Positions 8,207 through 17,708 of a stretch of DNA of 39,513 bases are shown here, in pieces. The notes under the pieces were generated by a model that was given only the letters and a program-made list of their open reading frames with translations, did no database searches and was not told the origin of the DNA. A program made the position numbers and the translations under genes. The first letter of the stretch is position 1; the number at the start of each line of letters is the position of its first letter. Origin of the DNA: Geobacteraceae bacterium (GTDB taxonomy: Bacteria; Desulfobacterota; Desulfuromonadia; Desulfuromonadales; Desulfuromonadaceae); assembly GCA_020201305.1 (NCBI GenBank), contig JAIVHC010000154.1, forward strand, positions 1 to 39,513. Reading direction: 5' to 3'.

Positions 8207-9836
8207 GCGACCCTCACAACCTGAAACATTCCTGCTTCCATGTGGTAAAGCAAATGACAATGAAAAGCCCAGTCACCTTTTTCTATGGGGGTGATCAATG
8301 CAGATAGAACCTCGCCTGGTTTAACCAGAACGGTATGTTTGTACGGCAGACTTTCCGCACCGTTTTCCAGTTGCATCCACATCCCATGCAGATGAATAGC
8401 GGATATACCTGTGGTTCGGCGCTTTCCAGATCCTGGTAGGTTAGCACACGCCAACCGTCACCCCCGAGCCCTATTCCGGGCTCGTGGAGTTTATACGAGG
8501 GATTATGGACTACCATAGCCACGCTGGAGCTGTTTTGCCGATCCGGCAGAAACGGATCCGGGCCATTAGGACCTGGAATGCGCTGATCGGGTTCGACCAC
8601 CTGTTTCTCGTGTTCCATTGACATTTTATTCCCCATGACCCAATGGTTCATACTCTCATGTCCATTGTGGCTGCCATGACCACCCTGCATCATCATCTGC
8701 ATACCTAAATCTTCCATCTTGCGCACCGGTCGTGGACGCATCTCTGGAATCGCCCCCTCCAGACCAGCTTCCGGGGCAAGAGTCCCTCTGGCATATCCAC
8801 TGCGATCAAGGGATTCAGCAAACAGGGTGAATGGTTTATCCTCTTCAGGACGTACCAGCACATCATAGGTTTCTGCTACTCCGATGCGGAACTCATGTAC
8901 GGGAACGGGACGCACCGCTTTACCGTCAACCATGACGACATCCATTTCAAGCCCAGGAATACGTACATCAAAATTGCTCATGGCCGAGGCATTAACAAAG
9001 CGCAGGCGTATGGTTTCTCCCGGATTGAACAAGGCGATCCAGTTCATATCCGGCGAGTTGCCATTCATCAGGTAGGTGTAGGTGGCGCCGGTTACGTCAG
9101 CGAGATCAACAGGGCTCATACGCATCTTGCCCCAGGCCATACGCTCATTCACGGTAGCCTTCAGACCCTTGTCTTTTATATCGGCAAATAAATCGCCCAC
9201 AGTGCGTTGCTGATAGTTGTAGTAATGCCCAAGCAGGTTGATATTACGGAAGATCTCCTCAGGTTTTTCAAAGGACCAGTCGGAGAGAACAACCACGTAA
9301 TCGCGGTCAAAATTGAACGGCTCCCCATCCTTGGGATCAATAATAAGAGGTCCGTAGGCCCCGGATTGTTCCTGCAGAAAAGAATGGCTGTGGTACCAGT
9401 AGGTCCCTGCCTGGATCACTTTATAGCGGTATTCAAATGTCTCCCCGGGAGCAATACCGGGAAAATTCACCCCCGGCACGCCATCCATAGGGAATGGCAC
9501 CAGAATACCATGCCAGTGGATTGAGCTATGTTCTGTATCCAGCATGGAATTGGTTACGCGGAGAACAACCTCTTCCCCTTCGCGCAGACGGACCAGAGGA
9601 CCCGGCACGGTACCGTTGATCCCTGTGGCCGTAGCAGAACGCCCATCAATTTCCAGCGGAGTATAGCCAATGTTCAAATCATAGCGGGTACGCGCAGAAG
9701 GGAGGCCTTCCAACCCCCAGCGCTCGCTGCGTGCCCACAACGGCAAAGGAAATGTCGCCTGCAGGCCGGTGACAAACAAACCGGCACCGCACAGTTGTAA
9801 GAAACGACGTCGCGAAAGGAGAGTGTCATCATGCAT
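8203..9836 (-). pseudogene. copA: copper resistance multicopper oxidase CopA, frameshifted with internal deletion
   Basis: The first frame from ATG 9836 has a Tat signal (SRRRFLQLCGAGLF), cupredoxin copper motifs HWHG (107-110) and YHSHS (148-152), and a Met/His-rich segment at about 378-409, all CopA-like. After residue ~475 (LTYQDLESAEPQ) this frame degenerates and stops at 8295. The C-terminal cupredoxin continues in another frame from about 8413: IHLHGMW, then DWAFHCHLLYHMEAGMF, ending at 8203. In intact CopA proteins roughly 50-60 residues normally separate these parts, so a deletion accompanies the frame change (net +2/-1). The first His of the HPIHLHGMW copper motif is also lost at the join. 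As sequenced the protein cannot make an intact C-terminal copper domain. Real decay or a sequence error are both possible. Confidence 0.85.
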
Positions 9837-9850
9837 AGAAAACCTCTTTA

Positions 9851-9874
9851 AAGGTAAACAGTATACCTAAAGTG
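9851..9874. promoter_or_regulatory. dyad in copA leader, possible copper-responsive operator
   Basis: About 15-40 bases upstream of copA, the minus strand carries AGGTA and TACCT arms flanked by CTTTA and TTTAAAG, an imperfect palindrome of about 27 bases around TATACT. Its position fits an operator, but it does not match a motif I can name with confidence. Confidence 0.3.
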
Positions 9875-9984
9875 TAGCAGTAAACAGACTATTTACAACC
9901 TTCGATGATCTGGACCAAATAAAGAAGGAAAACAGCTAATTACATCCTCAATACCCCATCTTCTGGGTTTTTGCGAATGCATTA

Positions 9985-9993
9985 TGTTATAAT
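9985..9993 (+). promoter_or_regulatory. extended -10 promoter of the moxR operon
   Basis: TGTTATAAT at 9985-9993 matches an extended -10 (TGn plus TATAAT), about 55 bases before the moxR start. No good -35 is present at the proper spacing, which extended -10 promoters tolerate. Confidence 0.5.
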
Positions 9994-10048
9994 TCAAAGC
10001 GCAATTATCACGCTCTACTGATATATCCTCTCGAACACAGGAGAACGT

Positions 10049-10993
10049 GTGAGTAAACCGCTGGAAAGACACGCTGAAATTATTAACGTAATCGACACCC
10101 TGACCGGAAACTATCTGCAGGGGAAGATCAAAGCCTTGCGCCTTTCTATGATTGCGCTTTTATCCGACGGGCACTTGCTCCTTGAAGACATCCCCGGGCT
10201 AGGTAAAACCACCCTGGCACTGGCCTTGTCCCACGCTCTGGGGCTGTCGTTCGGACGCATTCAGTGTACCAGTGACCTCCTCCCTTCAGATATTACCGGG
10301 CTCTCCATTTTCGATCGGGATCAGAACAACTTCCGTTTTATCGAAGGACCGATCTTCAACCACATCCTTCTTGCAGATGAGATCAACCGCGCCATGCCCA
10401 AAACCCAGAGTGCGATGCTTGAAGCCATGGAGGAGCGCAAGGTTACTGTCGAAGGAGTCAGCTATCCCCTCCCCGATCCATTCATGGTTATTGCCACCCA
10501 GAATCCTACGGAGCAGATAGGCACTTATCCTCTCCCGGAATCCCAGCTGGACCGCTTTCTCATCACCAGCGGGATCGGCTACCCGCCGCCGGAGCTGGAA
10601 AAGCAGATTATCCTCAATGGCGGTGTCCGCGACAAAATTCTCGATATCAAGCCTTTGCTGAGTCTGGATGCCATTCACAGCGCCAAGCGGGCGGTAAACG
10701 ATATCTACCTGGATGCAAAACTGGTGGAATACCTGTTTGCCATCGCTGAGCAGACTCGCGCGCATCGCTACATAAGTGCCGGAATCTCAACCCGGGGCGC
10801 AATCAGCATGGCTACAGCTGCACGTGCGGCTGCATATCTGGATGGGCGCGAGTATGTCATTCCGGAAGATGTGAAACAGATTGCGGTTCCGGTGGGCGCC
10901 CATCGTCTGATTCTGCATCCGGAGCATCAATCCCTGAACAAACGCGAGGTGATGATATCCATTCTCGACAACGTAAAGATTCCTATGGTCTGA
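10049..10993 (+). CDS. MoxR family AAA+ ATPase
   Basis: The 314-residue protein is a MoxR-type AAA+ ATPase. It has Walker A GLGKTT (50-55), Walker B ILLADEINRAMPKTQSAMLEA with D110-E111, sensor 1 in VIATQNPTEQIGTYPLPESQ, and the C-terminal lid domain with ISTRGAISMA. Such proteins act as chaperone-like ATPases for assembly or activation of partner proteins, often alongside DUF58 and transglutaminase membrane proteins as here. The start is GTG, chosen because caggaga lies just upstream. The C-terminus (ILDNVKIPMV) matches the usual family end and may overlap the true start of the DUF58 gene. Confidence 0.92.
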   Translation: MSKPLERHAEIINVIDTLTGNYLQGKIKALRLSMIALLSDGHLLLEDIPGLGKTTLALALSHALGLSFGRIQCTSDLLPSDITGLSIFDRDQNNFRFIEGPIFNHILLADEINRAMPKTQSAMLEAMEERKVTVEGVSYPLPDPFMVIATQNPTEQIGTYPLPESQLDRFLITSGIGYPPPELEKQIILNGGVRDKILDIKPLLSLDAIHSAKRAVNDIYLDAKLVEYLFAIAEQTRAHRYISAGISTRGAISMATAARAAAYLDGREYVIPEDVKQIAVPVGAHRLILHPEHQSLNKREVMISILDNVKIPMV

Positions 10994-11010
10994 AACTTAC
11001 CCGCGCCGGG

Positions 11011-11856
11011 GTGCTTTACATCGTTATCACCCTGCTCCTCGGCTTCGGTGCAGTGAATACCGGCAATAATCTTCTCTATCTTATGGTATCGGCACTGCTG
11101 GGGTTCATGGCGGTATCTGGTTTGTTAGGACACTCGAATCTGCAGAAGCTCCGCATTACCCTCGCTCCTCCAGAGGAAATCTACGCCGGGGTCGAAACCC
11201 TGATGGGAGTGCAGGCATACAATGGCCGCCGCCTGATGCCGGCCTGCCTGCTCGATTTTGAATTCAGCACGCACACCTCTCATCTATCCATGTTGAAATC
11301 CGGCCTTGAGCACAAGGTCGGTGTACCGGTGATGTTTGCCGAGCGCGGGATACATACACATCTGCACTTGAAAGTCAGTTCCTCATTTCCGGTAAATTTC
11401 TTTGTACGTCACCGAATACTCCATCTAAATCACAGTATCTACGTTTTCCCCCACCCTGTTCCCTGTCATGGGGATGAAACACGATACCCAGAGCATGCCA
11501 CGGGGATGACAGAAACTCACTTCAGGGGAACAGAGGGTGACATCAGCCGCATAGGCAATTATCACGGCAGCGAACCACTGAAAATGATTCACTGGAAGCT
11601 CACGGCACGTCACGACACCATCAAGATCAAGGAGCTCTCTGCCCTGCAGCAGCCTCCGGTGGAGATTGATCCTCTGGATCTTCCGGGTAGCAACCTGGAA
11701 CAGCAACTGGGATGTGCTGCCTATCTGATCAACCACCTGCTGCGCCGGGGTCAGCCTGTGGGGCTCAAACTTACGCATGCCACCATCCCTCCTGATGTGG
11801 GAAGAGGGCATAAACTCTTACTTCTTACCGAACTGGCGCGCTATGCTCAGGATTAA
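11011..11856 (+). CDS. DUF58 domain membrane protein
   Basis: The 281 residues from GTG 11011 include two N-terminal membrane segments (VLYIVITLLLGFGAV, NLLYLMVSALLGFMAV), the family motif NTGNNLLYL, and the DUF58 core with RGTEGDISRI and MIHWKLTARHD. No enzymatic role is established; the family is found with MoxR ATPases. The start is doubtful. The conserved N-terminal segment GLKLTRAG lies in frame just upstream of this GTG, with an Arg/Lys-rich stretch before it. I find no ATG, GTG or TTG there, so translation may begin at a rare codon within the moxR 3' end, or a small frame disturbance exists at the junction. It overlaps the next gene by 14 bases. Confidence 0.85.
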   Translation: MLYIVITLLLGFGAVNTGNNLLYLMVSALLGFMAVSGLLGHSNLQKLRITLAPPEEIYAGVETLMGVQAYNGRRLMPACLLDFEFSTHTSHLSMLKSGLEHKVGVPVMFAERGIHTHLHLKVSSSFPVNFFVRHRILHLNHSIYVFPHPVPCHGDETRYPEHATGMTETHFRGTEGDISRIGNYHGSEPLKMIHWKLTARHDTIKIKELSALQQPPVEIDPLDLPGSNLEQQLGCAAYLINHLLRRGQPVGLKLTHATIPPDVGRGHKLLLLTELARYAQD

Positions 11857-13771
11857 AACACTGCTTGACATACTGTGCTTTGCGGCGGTGATACTCGGGC
11901 TGGCGCCACTCTTCCCTTGGCTCGATCTTCCCGTGAAGGTGATAGTGGTGACTGCGGTTGGTGCGGGGATTGTTACGGAATGGCGCCAACGCTACTGGCT
12001 TAAAGGGTGGAGTGCTACCATCCTGACGTTGATCTTCTTCGTCCTCTATCTGACCCAAATAAATCTGAGCAATGTGGTTGCCCCCGCAGTCAACCTCCTC
12101 GCCCTCCTTTTGAGTATTCGCCTCCTGACCGAGAAGCAGGGACGCCACTATCTGCAGATTTTTGTCCTCGCGTTGTTCTGTCTCGCGGGTTCCTCTCTAC
12201 TCAGTTTGGGAATTCTCTACTTCCCTGCCCTGATCCTGATGGTATTTGTAGTCACCATCGGTCTGGTATTGCTCACCTTCTACCACCGCGATCCCGGATT
12301 GCGTCTGAAGCGTAGCGCGGCAATGACCCTCCTGAAAACCGCGGCCATTCTCCCGCTCGGCTCTCTGCTTCTGATGCTGGTGCTGTTTTTCGTCCTTCCG
12401 CGCACCCAGTATCCCATGTGGAATTTTCTCAATGCACAGCCAAGCGCGGTCACCGGCTTCAGCGAGCAGGTGCGTCCCGGTACGTTTGCGAGCAATGCCG
12501 CCACTAAAGACCTCGCGTTTCGCGCGGAATGTGCGCAACTGCCGCCGAAGCAGCTCTACTGGCGCGGTACGGTGCTTAATTCGATTAATGGTGCGAGTTG
12601 GAGTCGTACTTCTCCGACGCATAAAGCGGAGCGGGTAGTGGGGGGAACTCCGGTTTCGTGCACCATTACCCTCCCAGCAAGCAACAAAAGGTTCCTTTTC
12701 ACCCTCGATTATCCCATTGATCTTGAGGGTATCCGGACACAACAGGATGGAGATCTGGTTTTCAGTGCGCGGCGGCCACTGCGCAAAGGGGTAAGTTATA
12801 CGTGCCGGGCGCGTCCTGCGGGAAAATTGCTTGCCCCTTCAGCAGCAGAAACGCAGCAGTATCTGAAACTCCCGGATCAGATATCGCCCCGGGTGCGTCA
12901 GGTAGCGGAGCAGATTCGCGCCCAGGGTAAATCGGCGCCCGAACGTATTCAGTTACTGAAAGAGTTCTTTCGCGCCCAACAATTGACTTATGCCAACACC
13001 GATCTTCCCGGCCCCACGGCTCCAATGGATGAATTTCTCTTTGATAAAAAGCGCGGCTACTGCGAATTTTTCGCTTCCTCGTTTGGCGTACTTTTGCGCC
13101 TGTGCGAGATACCCGCGCGCCTGGTGGGAGGTTATCATGGAGGGGATTACAACAATTTCGGTGATTACTACCTGATTACCGAAGATATGGCGCATGTCTG
13201 GGTTGAAGCTCTGGTTGATGGACGCTGGGAACGCCTTGATCCGAGCACACTCGCGCAAAATGCGGCAACTGGTTTTCTCAACCGGGGTGATACGCTGTCG
13301 CTGTTGCGTCGCACCAGGGATGGATTGGAATTTCTCTGGACGCAGGCGATCATCACCTACGATTTAAAGAAGCAGCTCAGTGTAGTACGCAGTGGGAGTA
13401 AACGCGCCTCTTCTCTGCTCTCCAGCGCCTCGATCCCTGCAACCTCTACCCTGATTTATACCGCCGCCATTGTTGCGGGCCTTTTTCTCTTCGGCACTGC
13501 AGCGAGGTGGGGGATACGTCAAGCTCACTTGACCCCGCAACAACGTCTGTTGGAAAAGTACCACAAAGCCTTGCAGCGGCGCTACCAACTGGAACAAATA
13601 CCCGCGACCACGGCACTGCTCGAACATGCGCGGGAGCTCAACGACCCAAACTGCATCATCTTTGCCCGGCGCTACAGCGCTATCCTCTATGGCAAAAAAC
13701 CGCTGACTAAAGCGGAGTATGCATATCTGAGTGCCCTTATTCAACAAATACAAAAACACACCGCAGCTTGA
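11843..13771 (+). CDS. transglutaminase-like membrane protein (TgpA/DUF3488 type)
   Basis: I start the protein at ATG 11843 (MLRIKTLLDIL), giving 642 residues and a 14-base overlap with the DUF58 gene; an upstream in-frame ATG at 11777 would lie far inside that gene. Several hydrophobic helices fill about residues 1-190. A periplasmic transglutaminase-like domain follows, with the Cys-His-Asp triad visible as C407 in RGYCEFFAS, H451 in MAHVWVEA and D466 in RLDPST. One more membrane helix lies near 540-560, followed by a basic cytoplasmic tail. In Pseudomonas a similar TgpA is essential and linked to cell-wall function; the substrate is not known. With moxR and DUF58 it forms a standard three-gene operon. 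Confidence 0.9.
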   Translation: MLRIKTLLDILCFAAVILGLAPLFPWLDLPVKVIVVTAVGAGIVTEWRQRYWLKGWSATILTLIFFVLYLTQINLSNVVAPAVNLLALLLSIRLLTEKQGRHYLQIFVLALFCLAGSSLLSLGILYFPALILMVFVVTIGLVLLTFYHRDPGLRLKRSAAMTLLKTAAILPLGSLLLMLVLFFVLPRTQYPMWNFLNAQPSAVTGFSEQVRPGTFASNAATKDLAFRAECAQLPPKQLYWRGTVLNSINGASWSRTSPTHKAERVVGGTPVSCTITLPASNKRFLFTLDYPIDLEGIRTQQDGDLVFSARRPLRKGVSYTCRARPAGKLLAPSAAETQQYLKLPDQISPRVRQVAEQIRAQGKSAPERIQLLKEFFRAQQLTYANTDLPGPTAPMDEFLFDKKRGYCEFFASSFGVLLRLCEIPARLVGGYHGGDYNNFGDYYLITEDMAHVWVEALVDGRWERLDPSTLAQNAATGFLNRGDTLSLLRRTRDGLEFLWTQAIITYDLKKQLSVVRSGSKRASSLLSSASIPATSTLIYTAAIVAGLFLFGTAARWGIRQAHLTPQQRLLEKYHKALQRRYQLEQIPATTALLEHARELNDPNCIIFARRYSAILYGKKPLTKAEYAYLSALIQQIQKHTAA

Positions 13772-13800
13772 AAATGTTCTAAAAAGTATAAAAACTCACG

Positions 13801-15018
13801 TTAACGCCCTGCTTTTTGGGCTTTGTGATTTTTACTTTTTATATCCCCCACATGGGTGAGAACCATGCGCGTCACTGCAGGACCCACTACTTCAAAAATC
13901 ACCGTGGCGCCGAGAACTACGGGGAGAATGATATCTTCACTTTCCGGAAAGCGCTGTGCCGCAAGCAAAGCCATACCGATGGCAACTCCGGCCTGAGGCA
14001 GGAGGGTGAGTCCGAGCCAGGTACGAACCTGGCGCTCGGCACCGCAGAGAAATCCACCCAGCCATACGCCTCCTACCCGTCCCAGAATGCGCAATAGAAT
14101 GTAACCTATAGCAAGCCAGCCGGCATCGACAAGGGCACCAACGTGCAGGGATGCTCCCGCGAGAAGAAAAAACAGGATCAGAAATGGCCATTCTATCCCT
14201 TCAATAGCAATGAAGGGGCGTTCGTGATGGGTGGCAAAATTAGATACTATGGAGCCCAGAACCATGGCGGCGAGAATGTAGGACACATCAAACCATACCG
14301 CGAGCCCGGCACAGATCAACACCACCCCCAGGGCTTCCGCCTGGGTTGGCTCACCGGAACGGATGCGTCCGGTTAAGTATGCCATGGGAATACCGAGTAC
14401 CAGCCCCAGAATGCCCGCACCGGCTATCTCCCACGCGCCGATAGCAATAGCACCGGTTACGCCCCCACCGCCTTGCAACGCCTGCACCACCGCCAGCATA
14501 ATACTGAAGATAAACAGGCCCCAGGCGTCATCGATGGCGACAATGCCAAGTAAGGTGTTGGTAAACTTGCCGCGCGCAGAATATTCGTGCACTACATCCA
14601 CTGTGGCTGCCGGAGCCGTTGCCGGAGCGATCCCCCCAAGGAGCAACGCAATATGCACAGGCACGCCGAACAGAATCAGCACCCCGGAAATCATAACCGC
14701 CGTCATTAAGACTTCACTGGCTGACATGATAAACACTTTGCGGCCCAACTCGCGCATGCGCTGTAAAGTCATATGCTGCCCCAACAGAAAGCCGATCATC
14801 GCAAGGGATATCTTGGTTAAAAGGGGAAACCACTCCTGCGCAAACGCAGGGAGCAAATCAAAACACGCTGGCCCGATCGCAAACCCCGCCAACAATAACA
14901 GGGTAACGCGCGGCAGGGGCGTATGTTTCCCGGCAATATCGGCCAGAAGCCCGATGAGAAAGAGCCCCCCAAAGGTGAGGAGGATGGTTGCGATATCGCT
15001 GTGGGGTGAAATATCCAT
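13801..15018 (-). CDS. CPA2-type cation/proton antiporter
   Basis: The 405-residue protein is almost wholly hydrophobic, with about 12 predicted membrane helices, and belongs to the sodium/hydrogen exchanger (KefB/NapA-like) superfamily. Typical elements are the LLLLAGFAIGP helix, the GGIAPATAPAATVDVV segment, and the acidic pair in GIVAIDDAWGLF that corresponds to the ion-binding aspartates. It has no TrkA-N or RCK domain, so it is an antiporter without a cytosolic nucleotide-gating domain. ATG 15018 is favoured by AGGAT seven bases upstream; ATG 15051 would overlap the SDR gene. It is convergent with the transglutaminase gene, with about 29 bases between. A role in Na+ or K+/H+ exchange suits a saline habitat, but the ion is not determinable. 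Confidence 0.85.
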   Translation of the reverse strand: MDISPHSDIATILLTFGGLFLIGLLADIAGKHTPLPRVTLLLLAGFAIGPACFDLLPAFAQEWFPLLTKISLAMIGFLLGQHMTLQRMRELGRKVFIMSASEVLMTAVMISGVLILFGVPVHIALLLGGIAPATAPAATVDVVHEYSARGKFTNTLLGIVAIDDAWGLFIFSIMLAVVQALQGGGGVTGAIAIGAWEIAGAGILGLVLGIPMAYLTGRIRSGEPTQAEALGVVLICAGLAVWFDVSYILAAMVLGSIVSNFATHHERPFIAIEGIEWPFLILFFLLAGASLHVGALVDAGWLAIGYILLRILGRVGGVWLGGFLCGAERQVRTWLGLTLLPQAGVAIGMALLAAQRFPESEDIILPVVLGATVIFEVVGPAVTRMVLTHVGDIKSKNHKAQKAGR

Positions 15019-15034
15019 GTACTCAATCCTGGGT

Positions 15035-15736
15035 TTAGCGTGGGAAGGCACCGTTATTTATATCGATACAGATTCCGTTGATATACGCAGGAGACGTGGT
15101 GCCGAGCCAGCCAATCGCTTCCGCTACTTCGGCGGCCGTGGCAAAGCGCTTGTTGATCACCGACTCTTTGAAGGCCTCGCGCCGGTGCTGCGGAATCACC
15201 TCCAGCATATCTGTTTCCACCGGGCTCGGGGCTACGGCATTAACCAGCACACCGTCCGGTCCGAGGATTCGCGCAAAACTTTTCGTGGCATTGATGATAC
15301 CGGCCTTGGAAATGCCATACCAGATGTCCGGGTGCCCCACCTGCCCCGCTACCGAGGCGTTGTTGACTATGCGCCCGCCTCCGCGCGCCACCATCTGTTT
15401 ACCCACTTCGCGCATCAGAGCTACCGGCGCTTCGAGATTCAGGCGCAACAGGCTTTCCATCTTTTCCTGCGGATAAGCATCGTAGGGCAACGAATACATC
15501 ACCCCGGCGTTATTCACCAGTACATCAACAGGACCTATGGAGCCAATCAAATCCGGGATCTGCCCTACTTCGGTTAAGTCAAACACACACTCGCTTACGT
15601 TCTTTTCCCCTGACAGTTCAAACGTGGAAAAGTCCCGCGCTAGCGCGATAACCTTATAGCCGCGCGCGAGAAAATAGCGACTGGATTCCAGACCGATTCC
15701 TTTGTTTCCTCCGGTTATCAATGCTGTCTTCTGCAT
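15035..15736 (-). CDS. short-chain dehydrogenase/reductase (FabG-like SDR)
   Basis: The 233-residue classical SDR has TGGNKGIG (8-15) for cofactor binding, NNAGV (75-79), and catalytic S128, Y140 and K144 in NNASVAG and WYGISKAG. ATG 15736 is chosen because aaaggag lies just upstream; an ORF extension to 15844 encodes unlikely sequence. It resembles 3-oxoacyl-ACP reductase-like oxidoreductases, but there is no fatty-acid gene nearby and the substrate is unknown. It lies 17 bases from the antiporter start and probably shares its transcript. Confidence 0.88.
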   Translation of the reverse strand: MQKTALITGGNKGIGLESSRYFLARGYKVIALARDFSTFELSGEKNVSECVFDLTEVGQIPDLIGSIGPVDVLVNNAGVMYSLPYDAYPQEKMESLLRLNLEAPVALMREVGKQMVARGGGRIVNNASVAGQVGHPDIWYGISKAGIINATKSFARILGPDGVLVNAVAPSPVETDMLEVIPQHRREAFKESVINKRFATAAEVAEAIGWLGTTSPAYINGICIDINNGAFPR

Positions 15737-15832
15737 GCCAATCTCCTTTAATTGATGGCGTCGCAAAAACTCACCAACTGCTGCGCCATTATGCGAATGG
15801 TGGTAATTATCTCGCTGCTTCGACGTACGTAT

Positions 15833-15854
15833 GAGACGTTGCATGCAACGTCTC
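15833..15854. repeat. 22-bp perfect palindrome
   Basis: GAGACGTTGCA followed directly by its exact reverse complement occupies 15833-15854, in the 202-base gap between the SDR and NFACT genes. Closely similar GAGACG...CGTCTC palindromes occur as dispersed elements in several bacterial groups, so this may be a REP-like unit; only one copy was seen in this window. Nearby (15871-15895) GCGCC...GGCGC is followed by TTTTTGCTT on the plus strand. Confidence 0.6.
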
Positions 15855-15938
15855 TACAGGGACAATCACGCGCCTTGCCTTTGGCGCTTTTTGCTTAGCC
15901 ATCTAATTCTGTGCTTTCTGCGAAAGCATCTTAATTAG

Positions 15939-17590
15939 CTAACGTGCTCTATCTTCTGCACCTGTCCCCGTAGCACAAAGGATATTTTCATCCTGTGGAG
16001 CCACATTCAGGGTAGCATATGTGATCACATTCACCATTCCCGGACGTGCCCCTTTGGGTTGTTTCACATGCTTGCCATGGGTCCACATCACCTGTGCTTT
16101 GGTTTCGTGCTGCAAATTAGAGTAATATGCCGCAATGGCTGCGGCAATCCGGGTATCTGCAGCGGGCGGTTCTCGCCCTTCGGTTTTAAGTACCAGGTGG
16201 CATCCGGGGGCATTGTGGGCATGGAACCACAGATCTTCACCCTTGAGGATTTGACGGGAGAGGAACGCATTGGTGCGGCTGTTGCGCCCCCACAGCAGCT
16301 GAAACCCACCAGGAGTAACACATTTACGCACCAGATCTGCGGGGTTGATGTGGCGTTTACGCATGCGGGTTTTCTTCTGCGAGCGCAGATAGCCGTGCTC
16401 CATAAGTTCAGAGCGGATCACCTCTTCATCCGCAGCGCTATCCACATAGCGCAACTGGAATGCCATTTCATCAAGCCACGCCTGCTCACGTGCGGTTTCC
16501 ATCAGGCGACGTTCGCAGTGTTCCAGGCCCTGACGCGCCTTACGCGCACGATTGTAGGCGCGCTCAATCTGATCTTGCGGGGTTTTACTCGGATTCAGCT
16601 CTATAACCAAATCTACAGGAGGGTCAACATAGTAGTTCTGCACTGTCACTTCAACCATGCCGCGCTGTAATAAATATCGGTGCGCATCCAGAAGTTCGGC
16701 GTGGCGCTGATACTCTTCATGGCGCTGGCATGCATCCAGTTCCGCTTCAATATTGGCACAGCGTTTGTGCATCTTTTTTTGCGCTTTTCCAACCAGCGAT
16801 ACCAGGGCTGGATCAGCGCTGTAGGAAGATGCATCATTACTAAGATGGGCAAGTTGGTCGAGCAAATAGAGGTTAAGATCAGGTGAATGCCCCTGAAGCC
16901 CGGCGTCGTCTACCTGAGGATCACACATGCTGAAAACCTTACCCACCCGACATGGAGTCAGGGTTCCCGATTCCCACGCCTCGGCAAAATGCTGCAGGGG
17001 TTCGATAGACCCACTGCGGAGTATCTGCGCAGCGAGAGTGCGCGCTACAGTCTTACTCATGGGGAAGATATGACGCTGAATCGAGGCGGCATCCATACTG
17101 CCACTGAAACAGGATTGCTGATCTACTTTCTCCAACTGTTGTGGCAGGCCTGAGTTGGGATTACCGTTCGGCGCAGTTGATCCACCACGCGATTATCCGC
17201 TGCATACAACAGCATATTCGCATGGCGACCGAAAAGATCTAGCACCAGGCACATGGGTACTCCTTCCCGGGATTCAAAAAAGAGACCGACGCGCCGGTCA
17301 AAGCCGAGCATGCTGATACGGGTCAAACGATGCAGATGCGCACGCAACAGCTGACAAAAACGTGGGGGCTGCATGGGGTTGCGGTATTTGCTCGACATGA
17401 TGCCCAGATATACTGCACCATTCGCAATACTCAGCTCCAGCGGCTGTTCGGCGCGTCCATTCCACAGATGGATGATGAGGAGATCGGCGCGCGGCTGGTG
17501 GATTTTTTTTACCAAAGCGCCGCGCAATCCGGCGTGCAATTGCGCCGCGAGGGCCTCGGTGAAGAAGTAATCGAGATTCATAGGATTCAC
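15939..17590 (-). pseudogene. NFACT family protein (Rqc2/fibronectin-binding FbpA-like), frameshifted
   Basis: Two overlapping minus-strand frames make one NFACT protein. Frame 1 (ATG 17590 to 17123) holds the NFACT-N half: MNLDYFFTEALAAQL, IMSSKYRNPMQPPRFC and LFGRHANMLLY. After residue ~146 (VDQLRRTVIPTQ) it reads into a stop. Frame 2 (to 15939) resumes with LPQQLEKVDQQ, the helix-hairpin region, a coiled coil at mid length, and the NFACT-R domain DLWFHAHNAPGCHLVLK. The join is near 17145-17160 with net +2/-1 frame change, and the linker there looks a few to twenty residues shorter than in relatives. Intact homologues bind stalled 50S subunits with tRNA (ribosome quality control). No obvious slippery heptamer is present, so a disruption or sequence error is more likely than programmed frameshifting. 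Confidence 0.85.
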
Positions 17591-17608
17591 ATTTATATAT
17601 TATTATCG

Positions 17609-17637
17609 TTTGCACATAATGGAAATAGGGGTAGAAT
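17609..17637 (+). promoter_or_regulatory. sigma70 promoter of the acyltransferase-trmL pair
   Basis: TTTGCA (17609-17614), a 17-base spacer and TAGAAT (17632-17637) give a good promoter with start of transcription expected near 17644. This excludes the upstream ATG at 17619 as the translation start of the acyltransferase. Confidence 0.55.
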
Positions 17638-17708
17638 CCGCCCCATTGATTCCTGCTACTAAGCCCAACATAAGTCGGGCTAAACCATTAAAATACGGGT
17701 ACTACACA

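Noticed and set aside
14363..15577. 404-codon open frame on the plus strand opposite the antiporter and SDR genes
   Set aside because: The antisense translation is rich in Pro, Arg and Ser with no family pattern, and both minus-strand genes have full motifs; it is a shadow.
17123..17165. Programmed ribosomal frameshift in the NFACT gene
   Set aside because: No convincing slippery heptamer or downstream structure was seen, and the linker seems shortened, so a lesion or error is simpler.
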